Shown in pieces: positions 9,161-18,300 of a stretch of 64,000 nucleotides of DNA. A program made the translations under genes and the position numbers. Each line of letters opens with the position of its first letter. The stretch's first letter is position 1. The notes under the pieces are model-generated. The model ran no database searches, was not told the origin of the DNA, and saw only the letters and a list, made by a program, of their open reading frames with translations. The stretch comes from Novosphingobium cyanobacteriorum (GTDB taxonomy: Bacteria; Pseudomonadota; Alphaproteobacteria; Sphingomonadales; Sphingomonadaceae). The stretch spans positions 124,001 to 188,000 of the forward strand of contig NZ_JAROCY010000008.1 in assembly GCF_029436685.1 (NCBI RefSeq). The letters are read 5' to 3'.

Positions 9161-9244
9161 TCGGCACCGGCCCACTCCCCCGCCCGGCCACCCATAGCGT
9201 AAAATTCCGTTGGGTGGCCGGGCGGGGGAGTGGGCCGGTGCCGA
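9161..9244. repeat. Palindromic element, copy 1 (34-bp perfect arms)
   Basis: The left arm at 9161-9194 begins TCGGCACCGGCCCACTC. The right arm at 9211-9244 is its exact reverse complement. The 16-base loop (9195-9210) is AT-richer. It lies between bcp and the DUF455 gene, both on the minus strand. A second copy in opposite orientation is at 35879-35974, shown by the loop reading in reverse complement there. The form suggests a REP- or MITE-like dispersed element. It could also terminate bcp transcription. Confidence 0.85.
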
Positions 9245-9276
9245 TCCATCCGAAACAATAGTTCCGGCTCGAAAGG

Positions 9277-9744
9277 TCAGAGCGCCTGTGCGGCCGCCAG
9301 CACTTCTTCCGCGTGGCCCTTCACCTTCACCTTGTCCCACACCCGCGCGATCTTTCCGTCAGGGCCGATCAGCAGCGTGGTGCGCACCATGCCCATATAG
9401 GTGCGGCCATAGTTCTGCTTTTCGGTCCAGATGCCCAGCGCATCCGAAAGGCCGCCTTCCTCGGCGTCGGTGGCCAGCGGCGCGGTGAGGCCATGCTTGG
9501 CGATGAACTTGGCATGCTTGGCCGGCGGGTCCTTGCTCACACCCAGCAGCGCCGTGCCTGCCGCCTCGAACTCGCCCGCCAGCCGCGTGAAATCCAGGTT
9601 CTCGGTGGTGCAGCCCGGCGTATCGTCCTTGGGATAGAAGAACAGCACCAGCTTGCGCCCGGCAAAGTCCGATGGCCGCACGCTGCCGCCTTCCGGCGTG
9701 GTCAATGCGATATCGGGAAGGGCCTGCCCCACTGTTGCGGTCAT
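9277..9744 (-). CDS. bcp: Thioredoxin-dependent thiol peroxidase (BCP/PrxQ type)
   Basis: This 155-residue peroxiredoxin reduces hydroperoxides. The active-site motif is YPKDDTPGCTTE, whose cysteine is the peroxidatic residue at the PrxQ position. The usual second PrxQ cysteine five residues later is not present (CTTENLDF), so it probably works as a 1-Cys type or uses another partner. The ATG at 9744 overlaps the glnE stop as ATGA, which indicates translational coupling. The longer frame lies inside glnE. Confidence 0.92.
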   Translation of the reverse strand: MTATVGQALPDIALTTPEGGSVRPSDFAGRKLVLFFYPKDDTPGCTTENLDFTRLAGEFEAAGTALLGVSKDPPAKHAKFIAKHGLTAPLATDAEEGGLSDALGIWTEKQNYGRTYMGMVRTTLLIGPDGKIARVWDKVKVKGHAEEVLAAAQAL

Positions 9745-12437
9745 GCGTCGATCTCCAGTGTCTGGTTGAATGTCATGGCCCATGCCCCGGCAATGGTCCG
9801 GCGCGCCTCGGCAATCGCCTGCAGCAGTCCGTCCCAGTCTGCAAGTCCGCAGGCCTGCGCCACGATGCCACGGCTGGCCGGGGGCGGGAAGGTGCCGTCC
9901 GGGGCAACCAGCCGCACCACCACCAGCAGCCGCGCCAGCAGGTCATGCGCCGCACGCGCACCGGGGGGCAGCAGTCCCGCCTCGGCCAGCGCGGAAACCG
10001 CATCGCCCAGCACCGGGGTCAGCGCCACGCCATCGCGCAGCTGCAGGAAGTGGACGATGAATTCCAGATCCACCAGTCCGCCGCGCGCCAGCTTCACGTC
10101 CAGCGGTCCCTTGGGCGGCTTGTGCCGGGCCATCTCGGCCCGCATGTCCAGCACATCGGTGCGCAGCTTGTCCCTGTCACGCGGGGCGTGCAGCATGCTG
10201 TCGATGATGGCGGAAAGCGCCGCGCGGTCCTCCTCGCTGCCAAACAGCGGGCGGGCACGGCACAGCGCCATGTGTTCCCAGGTCCATGCTTCCTCGCGCT
10301 GGTATCGGGCGAAGCTGTCCAGGCTCACCGCGATCGGCCCCTGCGCGCCCGAAGGTCGCAGCCGCGTGTCCACTTCATACAGCGCGCCCGCCGCCGTGGG
10401 GACAGACAGCGCCGCGATCACCCGCTGCGCCAGCCGGTTGTAATAGAGCGTGCCGCCCAGCGGCCGCCCGCCATCGGATTCGCGCATGTGGTCCCCGCTG
10501 AACAGGAACACCAGGTCGAGGTCGGACGCATGGGTCAGCGATGCACCGCCCAGCCGCCCCAGCCCCAGGATCGCCAGCCGGCTGTCCGGCACCTCGCCAT
10601 GCAGGCGCACGAACTCGGCCACTGCCGCCTCGCCCAGCACCACGATCGCCGCCTCGGCCACGCGGGATAGCGCGGCGGCGATGGCCAGCGGATCGTGCTG
10701 CCCTTCCACCAGCTGCACGCCCAGCGCAAAGCGCAGCTCGCCCACCTTGCGCCGCACGCTGTCCAGCACGCGCTGGTAATCGTCGTCGTCCTCGCACGCA
10801 GCCAGCGCCCTGGCGATCTCCTCCACGCTGCCCGGCAGGTCAAACGCGCTGCGGTCGATCAGCGTGTCGAGCAGGTCGGCCCGCCGCGCCAGCTCGTCTG
10901 CCAGCACCGGGGCATGGGCCAGCACGCGCATCACCACCGCCAGCAGGCCGGGCCGCGCCTCCAGCAGGCGGAACACGTTGATCGCCGATGGCAGCCCGGC
11001 CAGCAGCGCTTCCCAGCGCAGCAGCGCCCGGTCCGGATCGGGCCCTTCGGCCAGCGCGCGCAGCAACCGCCCGCGCAGCGAAGCGAACGCGGCGCGCGCT
11101 TCGGCACTGCGCAATGCGCGATACTGGCCGTTTTCCCAGCCTTCCACCCGCTCGGCCAGTGCCTCGGCATCGGCAAAGCCCATGTCCTGCAGTTCCAGCG
11201 CCAGCGGCGTCACTTCCACCGGCACTGTCCCCGTGGAGGCATATGTGGCGATCAGCCTGTCAAAGCGGCTGCCCACCGCATCGGAAATCGCCGCCAGTTC
11301 CGCCACCAGCACCGCGCCATCGCGCTGGCCGTCCAGCCGCGCCACGTTGTCCAGCGCGTCGCGGTCGGTGGGCAGCGAATGGGTCTGCTGGTCGGCCACC
11401 ATCTGCAGCCGGTGCTCCAGCGTGCGCAACCGGTCATAGCTGTCGCCCAGTACGCGGGCATCCTCGCCTTCGATGATTCCCGCCTCGGCCAGCGCGTCCA
11501 GCGATGCGCGGGTGCCGCGCAGGCGCAGCGCCGGGTTGCGGCCACCGTGGATCAGCTGGTGCGTCTGGGCAAAGAACTCCACCTCGCGAATGCCGCCGCG
11601 CCCGCGCTTCAGGTCATAACCGGGGCCCACCGCCTGCCCGCCGGCATAGTGATCGCGGATGCGCGTGGTCAGCCGCCCGATCTCGGCAATCGCGCCAAAA
11701 TCCAGGCTGCGCCGCCAAACGAAGGGGCGGATCGTGTCGAGGAACGCCTGCCCCGCCGCCATGTCGCCCGATGCGGCGCGCGCGCGGATGAATGCGGCAC
11801 GCTCCCACGCCAGCGCGCTTGATTCGTAATGGGTGATCGCCCCTTCGAACGGGATCGCCAGCGGGCTGACTTCCGATGCCGGGCGCAGCCGCAGGTCCAC
11901 GCGGAACACGTATCCCTCGCCATTCACGGTGGAAAGCAGCTCCACCACCGCACGCGCCACCCGCTGCGCCGCCTCGCCCGGCTCGTCGCGGTCGCGCCGG
12001 GGCAGGGTCTCGGGATCGTAAAGCAGGATGGGGTCGATGTCGGACGAATAGTTCAGCTCGCACGCGCCATGCTTGCCCAGCGCGATGGCGGAAAAGCCCT
12101 TTGGCTCTGCGTCTGGCACGCGGCGGCGGATGCCGGCGGTGATCGCGCCGTCCAGTGCGCGGTCGGCGAACGCGGACAAGGCGCCAACCACTTCGCCCAG
12201 CGAAAGCGCCCCGGCCAGGTCGCCGATCGCGATGGCGGTGGACAGCGCCAGCCGTTCGCGCCGCAGCGCCACGCCGATGTCGTCCTCACCCTGCCCGGCG
12301 CGGGCCGCCGCGTTCAGCGCATCGTCGATGCGCCCTTCGCGCAGCAGCGCTTCCAGATCGGGCAGGCGGTCCAGCGCGCGCATCAGGAACGGGGCGTGGT
12401 TGCGTGCGCGGTGCAGCGCGCCGGTCCAGTCGGTCAT
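9741..12437 (-). CDS. glnE: Bifunctional glutamine synthetase adenylyltransferase/deadenylase
   Basis: GlnE adds AMP to and removes AMP from glutamine synthetase according to PII status. The 898-residue protein has two nucleotidyltransferase domains. The N-terminal deadenylase carries YSSDIDPILLYDPET and the C-terminal adenylylase carries THASDLDLVFLFSG. Other typical motifs are GRGGIREVEFFAQTHQLIHG and its partial repeat ARGGLVDLEFIVHFLQL. It is somewhat shorter than the E. coli protein (about 946 residues), mainly at the N-terminus. It is coupled to bcp downstream. Confidence 0.95.
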   Translation of the reverse strand: MTDWTGALHRARNHAPFLMRALDRLPDLEALLREGRIDDALNAAARAGQGEDDIGVALRRERLALSTAIAIGDLAGALSLGEVVGALSAFADRALDGAITAGIRRRVPDAEPKGFSAIALGKHGACELNYSSDIDPILLYDPETLPRRDRDEPGEAAQRVARAVVELLSTVNGEGYVFRVDLRLRPASEVSPLAIPFEGAITHYESSALAWERAAFIRARAASGDMAAGQAFLDTIRPFVWRRSLDFGAIAEIGRLTTRIRDHYAGGQAVGPGYDLKRGRGGIREVEFFAQTHQLIHGGRNPALRLRGTRASLDALAEAGIIEGEDARVLGDSYDRLRTLEHRLQMVADQQTHSLPTDRDALDNVARLDGQRDGAVLVAELAAISDAVGSRFDRLIATYASTGTVPVEVTPLALELQDMGFADAEALAERVEGWENGQYRALRSAEARAAFASLRGRLLRALAEGPDPDRALLRWEALLAGLPSAINVFRLLEARPGLLAVVMRVLAHAPVLADELARRADLLDTLIDRSAFDLPGSVEEIARALAACEDDDDYQRVLDSVRRKVGELRFALGVQLVEGQHDPLAIAAALSRVAEAAIVVLGEAAVAEFVRLHGEVPDSRLAILGLGRLGGASLTHASDLDLVFLFSGDHMRESDGGRPLGGTLYYNRLAQRVIAALSVPTAAGALYEVDTRLRPSGAQGPIAVSLDSFARYQREEAWTWEHMALCRARPLFGSEEDRAALSAIIDSMLHAPRDRDKLRTDVLDMRAEMARHKPPKGPLDVKLARGGLVDLEFIVHFLQLRDGVALTPVLGDAVSALAEAGLLPPGARAAHDLLARLLVVVRLVAPDGTFPPPASRGIVAQACGLADWDGLLQAIAEARRTIAGAWAMTFNQTLEIDA

Positions 12438-12577
12438 GCTCGTTCCCTGTCCATCTCCTGCCGATGCCCTTTCGCCAGCCGCGCATCAAGGCGGGATGAC
12501 TCCGCTTGCGCGCCCGATGCGGCTCTGCCAGTTACATTCGCAATCATCTCTATCGTCTTCCCGGAGAGTTTTTCCTG

Positions 12578-14236
12578 ATGCATCGCAAGGCCTTGCGCGC
12601 CATTTCCTGCTCCCTTGCCGCCCTTGCCATGGCGGGTTCGGCGCTCGCCGCCGCGCCAAAGGTGCCGGCGGTTGACCAGCAGGCGATGCGCGACACCATC
12701 AAGACTCTGGCCTCCGATGCATTCGAAGGGCGCGGCCCCAGCACCCCGGCCGAACAGAAGACGCTCGACGAGATCGTGAAGCGCTTCAAGGCGGCGGGCC
12801 TGCAGCCGGGCAACAACGGCAGCTGGCTGCAGGATGTGCCGATGGTGGCGATCACCGCCAGGAATCCCACGCCGCTGACCGTCACCGGCGGGGCGCAGCC
12901 GCTGTCGTTCACCGGCGGCAACGATTTCGTGATCGAAAGCTACCGCGTGGTGCCGCATACCGAGATCAAGGACAGCGAGCTGGTCTTCGTCGGATATGGC
13001 ATCAACGCCCCCGAACTCGGCTGGAACGATTATGCCGGGATCAACATGAAGGGGAAGATCGCGGTCATCCTCGTCAACGATCCGGACTACATGATGGAGG
13101 GCGAGGACGGCCCGTTCCGCGGCCGCCGGATGACGTGGTATGGCCGCTGGCCCTACAAGTACGAGGAAGCCGCGCGGCAGGGGGCCAAGGGCGCGCTGAT
13201 CGTCCACGATACCTTCCCTGCCGCCTATGGCTGGAACGTGCTACAGTCCAACTGGCTGCAGCGGCAGAACTTCGTGCAGAGCGCGAACGATGGCATGGAC
13301 CAGACCGAGGCCAACGGCTGGATGCAGAAGGGCATGGCGGAAGCGATCTTCAAGGCGGCGGGCAAGGATTTCGCCGCGATGGTCGCCGCTGCGGGGCAAA
13401 AGGGCTTCAAGGCCGTGCCGCTGGGCGTGAAGGCCAATGTCTCCTTCGACAACGAGTTCGAGAAATCGTTGTCGCACAACGTGATCGGCATCCAGAAGGG
13501 CACCAGGCGGCCCGATGAGGTGGTGCTCTACAGCGGGCACTGGGACCATCTTGGCCACTGCACCCCGGATGCGAAGGGTGACGGCATCTGCAACGGCGCG
13601 GTGGACAACGCCACCGGCATCGCCGCGCTGGCCGAACTCGCCGCCATGAACCGCCGCGCCGGGCCCGCCGCGCGCAGCCAGGTGTTCCTGGCGGTGACGC
13701 TCGAGGAATCGGGCCTGCTCGGCTCCGAATGGTACGCCCAGCACCCGGTCTATCCGCTGGCGAAGACGGTCGGCGGGGTGAACATGGATGCGCTCTATCC
13801 CACCGGCCCTTCGCGCGATTTGGCGGTGACGGGGGGCGACAAGTCGGACCTCACCGCGATCCTGCGCGGGGTGGAAAAGGACATGAACCTGGTGGAGACG
13901 CCGGAGGACCATCCCGAGCGGGGGCACTACTATCGCTCCGACCATTTCAGCATGGCCAAGCGGGGCGTGCCGATGTTTGCCGTGGGCCGCGGTACCGACC
14001 TGATAAATGGCGGAAAAGCGGCCGGTGAGGCTGCTTCCGAGGACTATACCAGGAACCGTTACCACCAGCCGAGCGACGAATATTCCGACAGCTGGGACAT
14101 GTCGGGTATCGCGCAGGAAGTGGAACTGTATTACCGGCTGGGGCGCAACCTGGCGGACGGATCGGCCTGGCCGAACTGGCACGCCGGGGACGAGTTCCGC
14201 GCGGTGCGTGACAAGAGCCTTGCGGAAGGCAAGTAA
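12578..14236 (+). CDS. Exported M28-family zinc aminopeptidase-like protein
   Basis: The 552-residue product begins with a signal peptide (AISCSLAALAMAGSALAA) and carries an M28 peptidase domain with an inserted PA-like segment around residues 125-215. The zinc-site residues are visible: His324 in SGHWDHLGH, Asp343 in GAVDNATG, the catalytic Glu pair in TLEESGLLGSEW (376-377), NMDAL, and the distal His in YRSDHFSMAKRG. It should trim peptides in the periplasm or outside the cell. The start 12578 has CGGAGAG 9 bases upstream; the longer frame is untypical. aguA follows 18 bp later. Confidence 0.88.
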   Translation: MHRKALRAISCSLAALAMAGSALAAAPKVPAVDQQAMRDTIKTLASDAFEGRGPSTPAEQKTLDEIVKRFKAAGLQPGNNGSWLQDVPMVAITARNPTPLTVTGGAQPLSFTGGNDFVIESYRVVPHTEIKDSELVFVGYGINAPELGWNDYAGINMKGKIAVILVNDPDYMMEGEDGPFRGRRMTWYGRWPYKYEEAARQGAKGALIVHDTFPAAYGWNVLQSNWLQRQNFVQSANDGMDQTEANGWMQKGMAEAIFKAAGKDFAAMVAAAGQKGFKAVPLGVKANVSFDNEFEKSLSHNVIGIQKGTRRPDEVVLYSGHWDHLGHCTPDAKGDGICNGAVDNATGIAALAELAAMNRRAGPAARSQVFLAVTLEESGLLGSEWYAQHPVYPLAKTVGGVNMDALYPTGPSRDLAVTGGDKSDLTAILRGVEKDMNLVETPEDHPERGHYYRSDHFSMAKRGVPMFAVGRGTDLINGGKAAGEAASEDYTRNRYHQPSDEYSDSWDMSGIAQEVELYYRLGRNLADGSAWPNWHAGDEFRAVRDKSLAEGK

Positions 14237-14254
14237 CGGATTCGGAAGGATACT

Positions 14255-15304
14255 ATGACCGAAGGCGTGATGCGGATGCCGCCTGAATGGCATCCGCAGG
14301 ACTGGCTGTGGATCGGCTTTCCCCATCTGGCGGAGGAGTGGTCCGGCGTGATCGACGCGGCGCAGGCGCAGATCGGCGCCTTTGCCAGCGCGGTGGCCGA
14401 TTCCGGGCAGCAGGTGCGCCTGATCGTGCGCGATGCAGCCAATGAAATGCGTGCAAGATCAGTCACTTCCGCCGCCGTCACGCTGGAGCGGCGGACCTAT
14501 GGCGACGTGTGGGTGCGCGATACCGGGCCGCTGGTGGTCAATGGGCCGCAGGGGCAGCGGGCGCGGCTGTTCCAGTTCAACGGCTGGGGCGGCAAGTATC
14601 TGATGGAAGGGGATAAAGAGATCGGCGCGGACCTTGCCGCCAGCGCCGGCCTGCCCGCCGACCGTTGCGACTGGGTGCTGGAAGGCGGCGCGCTGGACAG
14701 CGACGGCACCGGCCTTGTCGCCACCACGGAGCAATGCCTGCTCAACGAAAACCGGTACATTGAGAACGACAGAGACGGGGTTGAAAACGACTTAAAGGGG
14801 GTTGAGGCCGACAGAACCCCCTTCAAGCGCGACAGAGCCAGCCTCGAAAACCGGCTTCACCGGGACCTCGGCTTCGACCGCGTGCTGTGGCTGGGCGATG
14901 GCCTGATCAACGACCATACCGACGGCCACGTGGACAACCTCGCCCGCTTCGTCGGCTCCAACCGCCTGGCCGTGCCGCGCGCCACCGGCCCCAACGACCC
15001 CAACGCCGCGATCTATGCCGATGCCGCCGCAAGGGCGCGCGACTTCGGCGTGGAAGTGGTGGAAGTGCCTTCGCCGGGCCTGGTGGAGATGGGCGGCATG
15101 GTTCAGCCCGCCAGCTACATGAACTTCGTGATCACCACGCACATGGTGATCGTGCCGGTGTTCGGCACCGTGCACGACGATGACGGCGTGGCCGCGATCG
15201 CCGAGCTGTTCCCCGGCCGCGCGACGGTGGGGCTGATGGCCGATGCGGTGCTGATGGGCGGTGGCGGCTTCCACTGCTCCAGCCAGCAGATGCCGGCGGC
15301 CTGA
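14255..15304 (+). CDS. aguA: Agmatine deiminase with an inserted heptad-repeat segment
   Basis: AguA hydrolyses agmatine to N-carbamoylputrescine and ammonia. The 349-residue protein shows the guanidino-modifying fold residues: TYGDVWVRDTGPL, FNGWGGKY, VLEGGALDSDG, NDHTDGHVDNLARF and the C-terminal nucleophile Cys341 in GGGGFHCSSQQMP. Between CLLNENR and the expected downstream helix (RLHRDLGF) is an unusual insertion of about 33 residues made of four heptads, described separately. All catalytic residues remain. The partner aguB is at 52437, not adjacent. Confidence 0.92.
   Translation: MTEGVMRMPPEWHPQDWLWIGFPHLAEEWSGVIDAAQAQIGAFASAVADSGQQVRLIVRDAANEMRARSVTSAAVTLERRTYGDVWVRDTGPLVVNGPQGQRARLFQFNGWGGKYLMEGDKEIGADLAASAGLPADRCDWVLEGGALDSDGTGLVATTEQCLLNENRYIENDRDGVENDLKGVEADRTPFKRDRASLENRLHRDLGFDRVLWLGDGLINDHTDGHVDNLARFVGSNRLAVPRATGPNDPNAAIYADAAARARDFGVEVVEVPSPGLVEMGGMVQPASYMNFVITTHMVIVPVFGTVHDDDGVAAIAELFPGRATVGLMADAVLMGGGGFHCSSQQMPAA
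14747..14854 (+). repeat. In-frame 21-bp tandem repeats inserted in aguA, flanked by a 9-bp direct repeat
   Basis: Four 21-base units at 14762-14782, 14783-14803, 14804-14824 and 14825-14845 encode ENDRDGV, ENDLKGV, EADRTPF and KRDRASL. The segment is bracketed by identical GAAAACCGG at 14747-14755 and 14846-14854, so 99 bp appear to have been added in frame. Units 2-4 also contain a near-palindrome (AAAGGGGGTT paired with AACCCCCTTC). Confidence 0.8.
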
Positions 15305-15334
15305 CCCTACGCATCGGTCAGGCCGCTTCAGGCG

Positions 15335-18300
15335 TCAGGCTACGATCAGGAAGTCCGCCGCCGTCAGCGCCGGATGGGCGCCCGTTCCGAGCAGGGCGAA
15401 GGCGACCGCCGCGTTGCCGCCAACGCCGTCGGCATCGTAGGACAGGACGCCGGAGGTGGTGTTGTAGATGATGATGTCGTTGGCATCGTTGCCTTCGGTG
15501 ATCCCCGCCCCGGCAACGAACTGGCTGGCGGACAAGGCGCCATTTGCCGTGAAGGCCTGGAAGATCGAGCGTGACAGCTGGATCGTGTCCCCTTCCGAGG
15601 CGACGAAATCGACGATGGTGTCGCGGTTGCTGGTAGCGTTGAGCACGGAGTCGAATACGAAGGTGTCGGCGCCCAGACCTCCGGTAAGTGAATCCCGTCC
15701 GGTGCCGCCGTACAGGATATCGTCGCCGGTGCTGCCGTTGAGGATGTCTCCACCGGCGAGACCGAAGATCGTATCGTCCCCACCCGCGCCCGAAAGCGTA
15801 TCCGCCTGGCGGGTGCCGGTGATCACTTCGTTGAGCACGTCCTGCACGGTGATGTGCAGCGTCTGCTGATCGACGAGGGTGCCATCGCTGACCTGCACGA
15901 TCACGTCATAGGTGTTGTCATTGCCGACATCGGCTGGCGCTTCGAAGTTCGCGGCCTTCAGTAGGGAGAGCGTGCCGCGCGTGGCGTTGATCGAGAAAGC
16001 AGCGGCATCGGCCCCGCCCACGATCGAGTAGGTCAGCGTCGCGCCAGCGTCGGGATCCCGACCGATCACGCGGGTAACCGCCAGCGTGTTTTCGGCGAGG
16101 GCGATCGAGGCATTGGCGCCCGCACCGTTGCTGCGGATCACTGGTGCTTCGTTGACGTTGGTCACCGTGACGGCGAGGGCCTGGCTATCGGTAAGAACGC
16201 CATCGCTGGCGGTGACCACCACATCGTAGATGTTGTTGCCACCGGCATCGAGCGGCCGTTCGAAGTTGGGCCGGGAAATGAACGCCAGCGCGCCCGTGGA
16301 CGATATCCTGAACAGCGCGGCATCGGCCCCACCGGTGATGCTGTAGGTCACGGTTGCGCCGGCATCGTCGTCCACCGCGACGACCTTGGTCACCGCCGAG
16401 CCGCTTTCCGCCACGGCAACCGCCGCCGTGACGCCGCCGCCATTGCTGGTGATGCGCGGTGCATCGTTGGCGTTGGTTACGGTGACAGCAATCGCCTGAC
16501 TGTCGGTGAGCACGCCGTCGCTGACCTGGACGATCACGTCATAGACGTTGTTTGCGCCGGCATCGCCGCGCGCCTCGAAGTTGGGCGCGGCCTTGAACGA
16601 GAGCGCGCCCGTGGCGCTGTCGATCTGGAACAGCGCGGCATCGGCTCCGCCGGTAATCGAGAAGGTGCGGGTTGCGCCGGCATCGGGATCGGTGGCGGTG
16701 ACGGTGGTCACCGCGCGGCTGTTTTCCGCGATGGAGACCGCCGCGTTTACGCCGCCGCCATTGCTGGTGATCGTGGGTGCTTCGTTGACGTTGGTAAGCG
16801 TGATCGCAAAAGCCTTGCTGGCGGTGAGCGCGCCGTCGCTGACCTTTATGGTGACGTCGTAGACCCGGTTTGCCCCGGCATCACCCGGCGCTTCGAAATT
16901 GGGCGCAGCCTTGAATGACAGAGCGCCGGTATTGGCGTTGATCTGCAAGAGCGCCGCGTCCGCGCCGCCGGTGATGGAATAGGTCAGTTTCGCGCCGGCA
17001 TCGGGGTCCGTGGCGGCGATGGTGGCGATGGCGGTGCCGTTTTCGGGCGCGGAGAGCGAGGCGCCGGTGGTGAAGCGCGGCGCCTCGTTCACATTCGTGA
17101 TGGAAACGGCAAGCAGCTGGTACGAACCGAGCGTGCCGTCGCTGACCCGCACGGTAAGGTTGTAGACGTTGTTGGAGCCGACATCGCCGGGCGCCTCGAA
17201 ATCGGGCGCGGCCTTGAACGAGAGTACACCCGTGGCGACGTCGATATTGAACAGGCCGAGATCGTCGCCGCCGACGATGGAGTAGGCGAGCGCGCCACCA
17301 GCGGGATTGGTGGCGGTGACGGCGGTGACGGCGGTGCTGTTCTCGGCCACGGTTGCGGTGGCGAAGCCCTTGCCTTCGTTGCTGGTGATCAGCGGGCCCT
17401 CGTCGTCAAAGATCGTGCCGATGGCCTGGCTGTCGGCAATCGTGGCGTTGACCGCGCCTGACAGGTTGAGCTTGAAATCGATCGTGCCCCGGGTGCTGTC
17501 ATCATCGTTGATAGGCACCTGGATTACCTGCACCGTTTGCCCGGGCGCGAACTTGAGGACGCCGCTGGTGGCGATGTAATCATATCCGGATGATCCACCG
17601 CCGCTGGCGGTGCCATTGGCGGTGGCATAGTTGACGCTGACGGTCTGGGTGCCGGGGGCGCTGAGGCGGACGACGAAGTTGGCATAGCCGCTGGCTTCGT
17701 CGACGATGACATCGGCGATGGAGATCTGCGGGCTGGTGACGGCGGTGGCGTCGTTGGCGGCGATGGTGGCGGTGGCGCGCGGGGTAAGGGTTGCAGCGTT
17801 GACGAAGCCGGACAAGGCGAGGCCGAAGGTCTCGTCGCCTTCGGCAACGGTATCGTTGGTGAGGGCGACGGAGACGGTCTTGACTGCTTCGCCCGCGGCG
17901 AAACTGAGGGTGCCGGACTGGGCGACATAGTCGCTGCCGGCCTTGGCCGACCCATCCTGCGTGGCGAAATCGATGGAGACGGTGGAATCGCTGGGGCGAT
18001 CGAGCGTGATCACGAAGGTGGCGGTGCCGGTGGTTTCATCCACCACGATGTCGCTGACCTTGGCGTTGGGCGTACCGACCGGGGCATCGTTGTCGTAGAT
18101 CGTGCCGGTGGCGACACCATCATAGATGGTGGCATTGACCGCTCCCGACAGGTTCATGGTGAACTGGTGAAAGGGTTCTTCCCAATAGGAATCGTCGTTG
18201 ATCTGGACCTGCACGGTCTTGGTCAGCTCACCCGGTGCGAACTGAATGGTGCCGCTGGTGGCGATGTAATCATATCCCGATGTTCCGCCGCCGCTGGCGG

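Noticed and set aside
14804..14830. Terminator hairpin in aguA
   Set aside because: The near-palindrome lies inside the translated repeat insertion and the reading frame continues with conserved active-site residues.
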